Assembly: GCF_003663825.1 (NCBI RefSeq)
Contig: NZ_RCCC01000001.1
Location: 4,534,501 to 4,598,500 of the forward strand
Length of the DNA stretch: 64,000 nt
Reading direction: 5' to 3'
From: Acidovorax sp. 106
GTDB taxonomy: Bacteria > Pseudomonadota > Gammaproteobacteria > Burkholderiales > Burkholderiaceae_C
The position numbers were made by a program, and so were the translations under genes. The notes beneath the pieces are model-generated. The model worked only from the letters and a program-made list of their open reading frames with translations, was not told where the DNA came from and made no database searches. Numbering within the stretch: the first letter of the stretch is position 1; the number at the start of each line of letters is the position of its first letter. Of the stretch, positions 54,349 through 62,694 are shown in pieces.

Positions 54349-54378
54349 AGCTTTTACCGCTTATCCAGCGGGCGCTGG
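54332..54378 (+). repeat. Double-hairpin repeat copy 7, across the ATPase/permease junction
   Basis: Plus strand: TTTGCTATATTTTTCATAGC, TTTTACCGCTTATCCAGCGG, GCGCTGG. On the minus strand the ATPase stop (PLDKR then TAA) and the permease ATG (MKNIAK) both lie inside it. Confidence 0.8.
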
Positions 54379-55070
54379 ATGCCCATTTCATTCAAACCCT
54401 GGCCCTGTGTGGCAGCGGCGGGGCCTGCATTCAGGTCCAGCCGCTGCGAGCGCGGCACACCGGCCAGGGCCTGCACCACGCGCTGGTCGTGGGTGGCAAT
54501 CACCAGGCTGGCGCCGCAGGTGGCGGCGCTGCTTTGCAGCAGGGCCAGGGCATCGGCGGCGGCTTCGTCGTCCAGGCTGGCCGTGGGCTCGTCGGCCAGC
54601 AGCAACTCGGGCTGCAGCAGCACGGCGCGGGCCAGGGCCACGCGCTGCGCCTGCCCGCCCGAGAGCTGGTGCGGCTTGCGCCCCGCCAGATCGGCCAAAC
54701 CCACCAGGGCCAGCGCCTGGGCTATGGCCGCATCATCGCGCGGGCGGCCCGCCGCAAAGTAAGCCAGGGCCAGGTTGTCGGCCACCGTGAGGGCGCTGCT
54801 CAAGTGCAGCTTTTGTGGCAAAAAGCCAATGCTGCGCGCGCGCCAGGCGTCCAGCTCGGCCCCGCGCTGCGTGCCCAACTGGATCCCGGCCACAAACAAA
54901 TCACCGCCCGTGGCCCCCCGCAGCCCAGCCACCAGGGCCAGCCAGGTGGATTTGCCGGTGCCCGACCGCCCCTGCAGCAGCAAGGTGCCGCCCTGCGGCA
55001 GGTCCACATCGGCAAACTGCAACTGCGGCCCCGCGCCATAGCGGTAGGCCAAGCCCCGGGTGCGGATCAT
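54354..55070 (-). CDS. LolD-type ABC ATPase of the metal locus
   Basis: 238 residues. Walker [11 protein letters not shown]-loop LPQKLHL, signature [14 protein letters not shown], Walker [15 protein letters not shown], switch His in VIATHDQRV. Partner of the FtsX-type permease. The ATG overlaps the stop of the Zur-like gene (ATGA), so expression is tied to the repressor. Resembles the ATPase of the Vibrio zinc-regulated Zrg system as far as I recall. Confidence 0.9.
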   Translation of the reverse strand: MIRTRGLAYRYGAGPQLQFADVDLPQGGTLLLQGRSGTGKSTWLALVAGLRGATGGDLFVAGIQLGTQRGAELDAWRARSIGFLPQKLHLSSALTVADNLALAYFAAGRPRDDAAIAQALALVGLADLAGRKPHQLSGGQAQRVALARAVLLQPELLLADEPTASLDDEAAADALALLQSSAATCGASLVIATHDQRVVQALAGVPRSQRLDLNAGPAAATQGQGLNEMGIQRPLDKR

Positions 55071-55552
55071 GCGGCGGCCCCTGCACCGGGGTGCGCGCAG
55101 CCCGCGCAGCGCCCGCGCACGGCAATGTCCACCGCCAGCCCCTCGTGCCCGGCAGACGCCAGCGCCTGCAGCACCTCTTGCAAGGCCGACTGCACCGGGG
55201 CCGCGCCTTGCGACAGGCGGAACTGGCGGTGGCAATCGTCACATTCAAACCGGGGGGCGGCGCCCTCTTCCCCCTGCGGCGCCAGCGCATAACGCGTCAC
55301 GCGGGCGGCATCCACTTGCTTGAGCAGCAGGCCAGCGGCGGCAAAGCGGTCGAGCATGCGGTAGACGGTGACCCGGTTCACCGGGGCACCCGCTGCGGCC
55401 AGTGCGGCCTCCACTTCGGCTTCAGACCAGGCAGCTTGGGGCTGGTCCGCATACAGCTGCGCCAAGGCCCGCGTCGCGCGGGTGGCGCGCATGCCAGGAG
55501 GAAGGGCCCAGGCCGTGGGCTGAGTCAGCGATGGGGACGATGAGGCGGGCAT
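55067..55552 (-). CDS. zur: Fur-family metalloregulator, Zur-like
   Basis: 161 residues. The winged helix has [13 protein letters not shown], and the structural zinc site has CDDC ([10 protein letters not shown]) and CAGC near the end. Fur-family repressors bind DNA with metal bound. Zinc is inferred from the neighbours (ZnuD-like receptor, His-rich permease) rather than from the repressor itself. A palindrome 35 bases upstream overlaps a CATAAT -10 box, so it probably represses itself and the ABC genes. Confidence 0.85.
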   Translation of the reverse strand: MPASSSPSLTQPTAWALPPGMRATRATRALAQLYADQPQAAWSEAEVEAALAAAGAPVNRVTVYRMLDRFAAAGLLLKQVDAARVTRYALAPQGEEGAAPRFECDDCHRQFRLSQGAAPVQSALQEVLQALASAGHEGLAVDIAVRGRCAGCAHPGAGAAA

Positions 55553-55586
55553 GGGGGACAAGGCTGGGGGCAATGCAGCGCCCCAT

Positions 55587-55607
55587 TAACGCAATTGGAT
55601 TGCATTA
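55587..55607. promoter_or_regulatory. Likely Zur operator
   Basis: Half-sites TAACGCAAT and ATTGCATTA flank TGG: a 21-base palindrome with only one mismatched pair. It overlaps a minus-strand CATAAT, the probable -10 box of the zur-ABC operon. AT-rich palindromes with a GCAAT core fit metalloregulator operators, but no consensus was computed. Confidence 0.65.
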
Positions 55608-55683
55608 TGCACCGACACAGCTGCCACCAAAAGCCACGGCCTGAACGGGAGAAATCACTCCCGTGGCCATCGCCTCTTGGCGA

Positions 55684-56220
55684 TCACCCCTTCAGGTAGC
55701 GCACAAACGTCTTGCGAAATTTCTCCACCTTGGGCCCCACCACAAAGGCGCAGTAGCCCGCGTTGGGGTGGTTGGCAAAGTAGTCCTGGTGGTACGCCTC
55801 GGCCATGCTGTAGTTGTCCAGTGGCATCACCTCGGTGGTGATGGGGGCTGCAAACACCTTGTCCTGGGTCATCTGGCGGAGCATGGCGTTGGCAATCTCT
55901 GCGTGCGCCGGGCTCTCGTAATAGATGCCGCTGCGGTACTGCGTGCCCACATCGTTGCCCTGGCGATTGAGGGTGGTCGGGTCGTGGGTGTGGAAGAAGA
56001 TTTCCAGAATCTCTTCAAGGCTGATCTCGTCAGCATCGAAGGTCAGGCGCACCACCTCGGCGTGGCCAGTGTCGCCTTCGCAAATTTGCTCGTAGCTGGG
56101 GCTCACGGTGTGGCCGTTGGTGTAGCCGCTTTCCACATCGGTGATGCCGCGCACACGGTCAAACACCGCTTCGGTGCACCAAAAGCAGCCCCCGCCCAGG
56201 GTAATGGTTTGCAAAGTCAT
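55684..56220 (-). CDS. msrA: Peptide methionine sulfoxide reductase MsrA
   Basis: 178 residues. The catalytic Cys12 lies in GGGCFWCTE. Later motifs are GYTNGHTVSPSYEQICEGDTGHAE, FFHTHDPTTLNRQGNDVGTQYRS and YHQDYFANHPNAGYC with a resolving-type Cys. It repairs the S form of methionine sulfoxide in proteins using thioredoxin. Single gene, divergent from the TetR gene. Confidence 0.97.
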   Translation of the reverse strand: MTLQTITLGGGCFWCTEAVFDRVRGITDVESGYTNGHTVSPSYEQICEGDTGHAEVVRLTFDADEISLEEILEIFFHTHDPTTLNRQGNDVGTQYRSGIYYESPAHAEIANAMLRQMTQDKVFAAPITTEVMPLDNYSMAEAYHQDYFANHPNAGYCAFVVGPKVEKFRKTFVRYLKG

Positions 56221-56302
56221 GGCTTGTTTCCTCGGTAGTCAGGCCCATTATTTATCGCTCTCGATAACCCCTGGGGCCTGCAACGATCTCTGCGCAACCC
56301 GA

Positions 56303-56351
56303 TTGACGGCACCAGGGAGCATCGCTACATTACTAACCAGTCAGTCAGTAA
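56303..56351 (+). promoter_or_regulatory. Promoter and operator of the tetR-RND operon
   Basis: TTGACG (56303-56308), 17 bases, then TACATT (56326-56331) make a good promoter. An inverted repeat begins in the -10 box: half-sites TTACTAAC (56330-56337) and GTCAGTAA (56344-56351), seven of eight pairs matching. The repeat ends three bases before the ATG, so bound repressor would block both transcription and the ribosome site. Confidence 0.72.
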
Positions 56352-56354
56352 AAA

Positions 56355-57047
56355 ATGCCCCGCAACCCTTTGAACGACCCCACCGCCAGCGACGCTGCCC
56401 CCAAACGCAGCCGACGTAAAGAAGCGCGCCCTGGCGAATTGCTGGAGGCGGCGCTGGATTTGTTCGTCGAAAAAGGCTTTGCAGCCACCCGCGTGGACGA
56501 AGTGGCGGCCCGCGCCGGGGTGTCCAAGGGCACGCTGTTTTTGTACTTCCCCAGCAAGGAAGAACTGTTCAAAGCCGTGGTGCGTGAAAACATTGCAGGC
56601 CGCTTTACCGAGTGGAACACCGAGCTGGAGACCTTTGTCGGCACCACCAGCGAGGTGCTGACCTACTGCTACCAAGTGTGGTGGGAGCGCATTGGCGCCA
56701 CCAAGGCATCGGGCATCACCAAGCTGATGTTCAGCGAGGCCCAAAACTTCCCGGAGATTGCGCAGTTCTACCAACAAGAAGTGATCTTGCCCGGCCGTGC
56801 GCTCATTCGGCGCATTTTGCAGCGCGGCATGGAGCGCGGCGAGTTCCGCGAGATGGACCTGGACTACGGCACCTACATCGTGCTGGCGCCCATGATGTTC
56901 CTGATGCTGTGGAACAACTCCATGGGCCCTTGCTCTTTGCCCGACGAAATCTTCACCCCCGAGCAGTACATCCGCACGCAGATCGACAACATCCTGCATG
57001 GCCTGTGCGTGCGCCCTGCCGCAGGCCCTTCCCCCACCCACACCTGA
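56355..57047 (+). CDS. TetR-family repressor of an RND pump
   Basis: 230 residues. The DNA-binding helix-turn-helix is at about 48-67 (DEVAARAGVSKGTLFLYF). The rest is a ligand-binding helical domain. No Shine-Dalgarno is apparent; the operator sits where one would be. It precedes the membrane fusion gene by six bases, so it is co-transcribed and likely represses its own operon until a pump substrate binds. Confidence 0.93.
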   Translation: MPRNPLNDPTASDAAPKRSRRKEARPGELLEAALDLFVEKGFAATRVDEVAARAGVSKGTLFLYFPSKEELFKAVVRENIAGRFTEWNTELETFVGTTSEVLTYCYQVWWERIGATKASGITKLMFSEAQNFPEIAQFYQQEVILPGRALIRRILQRGMERGEFREMDLDYGTYIVLAPMMFLMLWNNSMGPCSLPDEIFTPEQYIRTQIDNILHGLCVRPAAGPSPTHT

Positions 57048-57053
57048 CGCCCC

Positions 57054-58274
57054 ATGAAACGCTGGATCACCTGGACGGCCGCTGGCCTGGTTGTTGTGCT
57101 GCTGGGCCTGGGCGTATGGCGCACCATGGCGGCGCGGCAAGCTCAGCAAAAAGCACTGGCCGAAGCCAGCACCCAGCGTGAAGCGGCACCGCTGCAACTG
57201 GCAGCAGGCGAAGTGATCACCGTGCAAGCCCACAGCCTGGCGCTGGGGGTGCCCGTGTCGGGCGCACTGCGGGCGGTGGACTCGGCCATGATCAAGGCCA
57301 GGGTTGCGGGCGAGTTGCAAGGGCTGACCCTGCGCGAAGGCGACAGCGTGCGCGCAGGCCAAGTGGTGGCGCGCATTGATCCGACCGAATCGCAAGCCCG
57401 CCTGCGCCAGGCCCAGCAACAGGCCGACGCCGCCAAGGCCCAGGTGGACATCAACCAGCGCCAGCTCGACAACAACAAGGCCCTGGTGGACCAGGGCTTC
57501 ATCTCCTCGACTGCGCTGGTCAACTCGCAGGCCAGCCTACAGTCGGCCCAAGCCACCTACGAAGCCGCCCGTGCAGCGGCCGATGTGGCCCGCAAGGCGC
57601 TGGATGACACGGTGCTGCGCAGCCCCATTGCCGGGCAGGTGGCCCAGCGCCTGGCCCAGCCGGGCGAGCGCATGGCGCTGGATGGGCGGGTGCTGGAGGT
57701 GGTCGATTCCAGCCGCTTGGAGCTTGAAGCTCTGTTGAGCCCCGCCGATTCACTGGCCGTGCGCGTGGGCCAAAAAGCCCAACTGGAGCTGGAAGGCTCC
57801 AAGCAAGGCGTCACGGCTACCGTGGTGCGTATCAACCCCAGCGCGCAAGCGGGCAACCGCACGGTGCCGGTGTACCTGCGGGTGGACACCGGCAACACGC
57901 CCACGTCCGGCGCCCCCGGCAACGCAGCCACGGCCCTGCGCCAGGGCCTGTTTGTGCAAGGCCTGCTGGCCACCGGCCAGGCCCAGGTGCTGGCGGTAGA
58001 GCTGGACGCCGTGCGCACCGACAAACCCCGCCCCTATGTCCAGGCGCTGGAAAACGGGCGCGTGGTGCACCGCCCCGTCACGCCCGGCCTGCGTGCCGTG
58101 GTACAGGGCCAAACCCTGGTGGCGATTGAAGGCGTGCCTGCGGGCACCCCTGTGGTTGCCGGGCGCATTGGACAGCTGCGCGAAGGCACTGCGGTGACCA
58201 CCGCCCCAGGCACTGCCGCCAGCGCAGCCCCGGCGGCGGCGCCAGCCAGCACGGCGTCCACCACGGCTCGGTAA
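57054..58274 (+). CDS. RND efflux membrane fusion protein
   Basis: 406 residues. One N-terminal anchor helix (about 5-22), then the biotinyl-lipoyl-like halves (ARVAGELQGLTLREGDSVRA, DDTVLRSPIAGQVAQRL) around a coiled-coil hairpin, and a barrel domain. It bridges the inner-membrane pump to the outer-membrane channel. An Ala/Pro-rich C-terminal tail of ~20 residues is atypical. It is between tetR and the pump gene. Confidence 0.93.
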   Translation: MKRWITWTAAGLVVVLLGLGVWRTMAARQAQQKALAEASTQREAAPLQLAAGEVITVQAHSLALGVPVSGALRAVDSAMIKARVAGELQGLTLREGDSVRAGQVVARIDPTESQARLRQAQQQADAAKAQVDINQRQLDNNKALVDQGFISSTALVNSQASLQSAQATYEAARAAADVARKALDDTVLRSPIAGQVAQRLAQPGERMALDGRVLEVVDSSRLELEALLSPADSLAVRVGQKAQLELEGSKQGVTATVVRINPSAQAGNRTVPVYLRVDTGNTPTSGAPGNAATALRQGLFVQGLLATGQAQVLAVELDAVRTDKPRPYVQALENGRVVHRPVTPGLRAVVQGQTLVAIEGVPAGTPVVAGRIGQLREGTAVTTAPGTAASAAPAAAPASTASTTAR

Positions 58275-58291
58275 CCCGCAGGTCCATCGCC

Positions 58292-61200
58292 ATGTGGTTC
58301 ACCCAAGTCAGCCTCAAAAACCCCGTGTTCGCCACCATGGTGATGCTTGCCATCGTGGTGCTGGGCCTGTTCTCTTACCAGCGCCTGAAGGTGGACCAGT
58401 TTCCCAACATCGACTTCCCGGTGGTGGTGGTGACGGTGGACTACCCCGGCGCATCCCCCGAGATTGTGGAGAGCGAGGTCACCAAGAAGATTGAGGAAGG
58501 CGTCAATTCGATTGCGGGCATCAACGCCCTCACCTCCCGCAGCTATGAGGGCACGGCGGTGGTGATCATCGAGTTCCAGCTGCACATTGACGGGCGCAAG
58601 GCCGCCGAAGACGTGCGCGAGAAAGTAGCCACCGTGCGCCCCAACCTGCGCACCGAGGTCAAAGAGCCCCGCGTGCTGCGCTTTGACCCGGCCAGCCGCG
58701 CCGTGTGGTCGCTGGCCGTGCTGCCCGACGACACAGCCGGGGCCACGGCCGGTGCTGCGGCGCCGTCTGCCGTCGAGCTGACCACCTGGGCCGAGCAAGT
58801 GCTGAAAAAGCGCCTGGAAAACGTGCGCGGCGTGGGCGCAGTGAACCTGGTGGGCGCCACCAAGCGCGAAATCAACATCTACCTGAACCCGCAAGCGCTG
58901 GAAACGTTTGGCGTAACGCCCGACCAGGTCGTGGCCGCCGTGCGCAACGAAAACCAGGACTTGCCCGTGGGCTCCATCCGCTCGCTTGCCCAAGAGCGCG
59001 TGGTGCAAATCGACGCGCGCATGCAGCGCCCCGAAGACTTCGGCCGCATCATCGTCGCCCGCAAAGGCGCGGCAGCCACGGGCCAGGCCAGCGCAGGCGC
59101 CCCCATCCGGCTCGAGCAGGTCGCCCGTGTGAACGATGGTGCGCAAGAAGTGGAGAGCCTGGCGCTGTATAACGGCCAGCGCACCCTGCTGCTGTCGGTG
59201 CAAAAGGCGCAGGGCGACAACACCATTGAGGTGGTCGAGGGGCTGAACGCCGCAGTGCTGGACATCCGCAAGCAGTTGCCCCCTGGCGTGCGCCTGGAGG
59301 TGATTGGCGACAGCGCGCGCCCCATCCGCGTGGCGGTGAACAACGTGCGCCAGACGCTGATCGAAGGCGCTGCACTCACGGTGCTCATCGTATTTTTGTT
59401 CCTGAACTCGTGGCGCTCTACCGTCATCACGGGGCTGACGTTGCCGATTGCGCTGATCGGCACGTTTTTGTTCATGAACATGTTTGGTTTCACCATCAAC
59501 ATGATCACGCTGATGGCTCTGAGCCTGTGCGTGGGCCTGTTGATCGACGACGCCATCGTGGTGCGCGAAAACATCGTGCGCCACGTGCAGATGGGCAAAG
59601 GGGCGTATGCCGCAGCCATGGACGGCACGCAGGAAATTGGCCTGGCCGTGCTGGCCACCACGCTGTCCATCGTGGCGGTGTTCATGCCCATCGGCTTCAT
59701 GGGCGGCATCATCGGCAAGTTCTTCCACGAGTTCGGCATCACCATCGTCGCGGCAGTGATGATTTCAATGTTTGTCAGCTTCACGCTCGACCCCATGCTG
59801 TCGAGCATCTGGCACGACCCGAGCATCCATACGCATGGCAAGCAGCATGCGCCCGTCACGTTCTACGACAAGACCATTGGCCGCGTCACAAGCTGGTTTG
59901 ACCGAGCCACCGACGCGCTGGCCCAGGGCTACCAGCACCTGCTGCGCTGGTCGCTGGTGCACAAGCTGGCCACGCTGTTCATTGCGCTGGGCATCTTCGT
60001 GCTGAGCATCTTCATGGTGCCGCTGCTGGGCACTGAATTTGTGCCCAAGGCCGATTTTTCGGAAACCACCGTCAACTTCTACACGCCCGTGGGCTCGTCG
60101 CTGGAGGCCACCGAGGCCAAGGCGCGCCAGGTCGAAGGCATCCTGCGCCAGATGCCCGAAGTGCGTTATACCCTGGCCACCATCAACACCGGCAACGCAC
60201 AGGGCAAGATGTACGCCAGCCTCTATGTGCGCCTGGTGGACCGCAAAGACCGCAGCCGCAGCGTGGACCAGATGTCCGACGTGCTGCGCGAGCAACTGGC
60301 CAAGGTGCCCGGCATCACCGTCACGCACGTGGGTTTGCTGGATGCTGTGGGGGGCAACAAGCAGGTGGAGTTTTCACTGCAAGGCCCTGACCTCAAGGAG
60401 CTGGAGCGGCTGACCCAGGTGGTAACGGCCAAAATCCAGGGCATTCCTGGCCTGGTGGACCTGGACAGCAGCGCCAAGCCCGACAAGCCCGTGGTGGCGC
60501 TGGAGATCAAGCGCGATGCGGCCTCCGACCTGGGCCTGTCTGTGGCGCCCATGGCCGCCTCGCTGCGTACGCTGGTGGCGGGCACCACGGTGGGCAATTG
60601 GCGCGCCCCCGACGACCAGACCTACGACGTGAACGTTCGTCTGGCCCCCGAGGCACGCACCACCCCGCAAGACTTGGAACGCCTGCCCTTTGCGCTGACA
60701 GCGGCCGACGGCAGCACCCGCATCGTGCGGCTCAACCAGGTGGCCCGGGTGACCGAATCCACCGGCGCCAACCAGATCAACCGGCGCGATCTGACGCGCG
60801 AGGTGGCCATCAACGCCAACGTAGCCCAGCGCTCGGCGGGCGAGGTGTCGAACGACATCAAGAAGGCACTGGAGACCTTGGCCTTCCCGCCCGGCTACCG
60901 CTACCAATTCGGGGGTTCCACCAAGAACATGGCCGAGTCGTTTGGATACGCCATCTCGGCGCTGGCCATGGCCATCATCTTCATTTACATGATTCTGGCG
61001 AGCCAGTTCAAGAGCTTTTTGCAGCCGCTGGCGCTCATGACGTCACTGCCGCTCACGCTCATCGGCGTGGTGCTAGCGCTCTTGATGTTCCGCTCCACCC
61101 TGTCCATGTTTTCCATCATCGGGGTGGTGATGCTCATGGGCCTGGTCACCAAAAACGCTATCTTGCTGGTGGACTTTGCCATCCGCGCCCGCGAAGAACA

Positions 61201-61531
61201 TGTGAACGACGCAGGCGAGGCCGTGCCCGGCCTGCCCCGCGCCGAAGCTCTGCTTCTGGCCGCCCGCGTGCGCCTTCGCCCCATCCTGATGACCACCCTG
61301 GCCATGATTTTTGGCATGGTGCCGCTGGCGTTTGCCTTGTCTGAAGGAGCTGAGCAGCGCGCACCCATGGGCCAGGCGGTGATTGGCGGGGTGATCACCT
61401 CATCGCTTTTGACGCTGGTGGTGGTGCCTGTGGTGTATTGCTATATGGACGATCTGGCCCGTTGGGCCCTTGGCAAGATGGGACGCGGCCAAACGGCCTC
61501 CGGGCCATCTAAAATTCAGGGTTTGTCCTGA
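58292..61531 (+). CDS. RND efflux transporter permease (HAE1-like)
   Basis: 1079 residues, full length. Twelve helices with the proton-relay Asp pair in helix 4 (VGLLIDDAIVVREN) and the Lys in helix 10 region (LVTKNAILLVDFAIRARE). Large periplasmic loops lie between helices 1-2 and 7-8. The pump exports hydrophobic compounds using the proton gradient. A run of Ala/Gly (TAGATAGAAAPS) in the first loop is unusual. Start ATG is 17 bases past the fusion gene. Confidence 0.95.
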   Translation: MWFTQVSLKNPVFATMVMLAIVVLGLFSYQRLKVDQFPNIDFPVVVVTVDYPGASPEIVESEVTKKIEEGVNSIAGINALTSRSYEGTAVVIIEFQLHIDGRKAAEDVREKVATVRPNLRTEVKEPRVLRFDPASRAVWSLAVLPDDTAGATAGAAAPSAVELTTWAEQVLKKRLENVRGVGAVNLVGATKREINIYLNPQALETFGVTPDQVVAAVRNENQDLPVGSIRSLAQERVVQIDARMQRPEDFGRIIVARKGAAATGQASAGAPIRLEQVARVNDGAQEVESLALYNGQRTLLLSVQKAQGDNTIEVVEGLNAAVLDIRKQLPPGVRLEVIGDSARPIRVAVNNVRQTLIEGAALTVLIVFLFLNSWRSTVITGLTLPIALIGTFLFMNMFGFTINMITLMALSLCVGLLIDDAIVVRENIVRHVQMGKGAYAAAMDGTQEIGLAVLATTLSIVAVFMPIGFMGGIIGKFFHEFGITIVAAVMISMFVSFTLDPMLSSIWHDPSIHTHGKQHAPVTFYDKTIGRVTSWFDRATDALAQGYQHLLRWSLVHKLATLFIALGIFVLSIFMVPLLGTEFVPKADFSETTVNFYTPVGSSLEATEAKARQVEGILRQMPEVRYTLATINTGNAQGKMYASLYVRLVDRKDRSRSVDQMSDVLREQLAKVPGITVTHVGLLDAVGGNKQVEFSLQGPDLKELERLTQVVTAKIQGIPGLVDLDSSAKPDKPVVALEIKRDAASDLGLSVAPMAASLRTLVAGTTVGNWRAPDDQTYDVNVRLAPEARTTPQDLERLPFALTAADGSTRIVRLNQVARVTESTGANQINRRDLTREVAINANVAQRSAGEVSNDIKKALETLAFPPGYRYQFGGSTKNMAESFGYAISALAMAIIFIYMILASQFKSFLQPLALMTSLPLTLIGVVLALLMFRSTLSMFSIIGVVMLMGLVTKNAILLVDFAIRAREEHVNDAGEAVPGLPRAEALLLAARVRLRPILMTTLAMIFGMVPLAFALSEGAEQRAPMGQAVIGGVITSSLLTLVVVPVVYCYMDDLARWALGKMGRGQTASGPSKIQGLS

Positions 61532-61556
61532 CCCGCACTCCCACTGGAGACCTTCG

Positions 61557-62270
61557 ATGAATTTGCCACTGAACACGTCCGCCAACATCAGCGACCCCGT
61601 CGCCCAGGCCCGCTACAACATGATCGAGCAACAGATCCGGCCCTGGAACGTGCTGGATGCCGACGTGCTGGAACTGCTGTCTGCCGTGCGCCGTGAAGAC
61701 TTTGTGCCCGCAGCCCACCGCAGCCTGGCTTTCATGGACATTGAAGTGCCCCTGCTGGGCGATGACGCCGAAGAAGCCGTGCGCCAGGGCCACAGCATGC
61801 TGCAACCCCGGCTGGAAGCACGCATTCTGCAAGACCTGCGCATTCAGCCTACCGACCGCGTGTTGGAGATTGGCGCGGGCTCGGGCTACATGGCCGCCCT
61901 GCTAGCCCACCGCGCAGAGCGCGTCGTGTCACTCGAAATCAACCCCACCCTGGTCAACATGGCGCAAGACAACCTGCGCAACGCTGGTGTGCACAACGCC
62001 GACGTGCGCCAAGGTGACGGTGCCCGTGACGCCGTGCCAGACGGCCCTTTTGACGTGATTTTGCTCAGCGGCTCGGTGGCCCAGGTCCCACAAAACCTGT
62101 TGGCCCTGCTGCGCGACGGTGGCCGCCTGGGCGCCGTAGTGGGCACCGACCCCGTGATGCGGTTCACCCTGGTTCGCCGCGAAGGTGACCGGTTTGTGAC
62201 CACCTCCCCCTGGGACACCACGGCCCCCCGCCTGGTCAACTTCCCTGAGCCTTCCAGCTTCTCGTTCTAA
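61557..62270 (+). CDS. Protein-L-isoaspartate methyltransferase-like protein
   Basis: 237 residues. Motifs: YNMIEQQIRPWNVLD at the start, FVPAAHRSLAFMDIEVPL, then the S-adenosylmethionine loop VLEIGAGSGYMAALLA. The family repairs isoaspartate in proteins; this betaproteobacterial subgroup sits upstream of TolC. It starts 25 bases after the pump gene and is followed by the rhodanese. Confidence 0.9.
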   Translation: MNLPLNTSANISDPVAQARYNMIEQQIRPWNVLDADVLELLSAVRREDFVPAAHRSLAFMDIEVPLLGDDAEEAVRQGHSMLQPRLEARILQDLRIQPTDRVLEIGAGSGYMAALLAHRAERVVSLEINPTLVNMAQDNLRNAGVHNADVRQGDGARDAVPDGPFDVILLSGSVAQVPQNLLALLRDGGRLGAVVGTDPVMRFTLVRREGDRFVTTSPWDTTAPRLVNFPEPSSFSF

Positions 62271-62295
62271 CCCCCCCTCGTCTTCGGAGTTCTGC

Positions 62296-62637
62296 ATGAT
62301 CACTCGCGTTCGCCCTGCCCAACTGGCGCAATGGTTTGCCGCCAACCCAGCGGGCACCCAGCCCTTGGTACTGGACGTGCGCGAGCCCTGGGAGCTGCAA
62401 ACCGCCAGCGTGCGGGCCGAGGGGTTCGAGCTGCGGGCCATCCCGATGGGCGAAATCCCCGGGCGCCTGAGCGAGCTGCCCAAAGACCAGCCCATCGCCT
62501 GCCTGTGCCACCACGGCATGCGCAGCATGAATGTGGCTGCATTTTTGGAGCAGCACGGGTTTGAACACCTGGCCAATATTTCAGGGGGCATTGACGCCTG
62601 GTCGCATGAAGTCGACCCCGCTGTGCCCCGCTACTGA
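62296..62637 (+). CDS. Single-domain rhodanese
   Basis: 113 residues. Active-site Cys71 in the loop CHHGMRS, with LDVREPWELQTA and LANISGGIDAWS as family motifs. It carries sulfane sulfur; the acceptor is unknown. A GGAG ribosome site precedes the ATG. Lies between the methyltransferase-like gene and tolC. Confidence 0.95.
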   Translation: MITRVRPAQLAQWFAANPAGTQPLVLDVREPWELQTASVRAEGFELRAIPMGEIPGRLSELPKDQPIACLCHHGMRSMNVAAFLEQHGFEHLANISGGIDAWSHEVDPAVPRY

Positions 62638-62694
62638 TTCCGCCCTGCGGTAAGCCGTTTCCATCCCTTTTGTGCAGACACTCTGAGGACTTTC

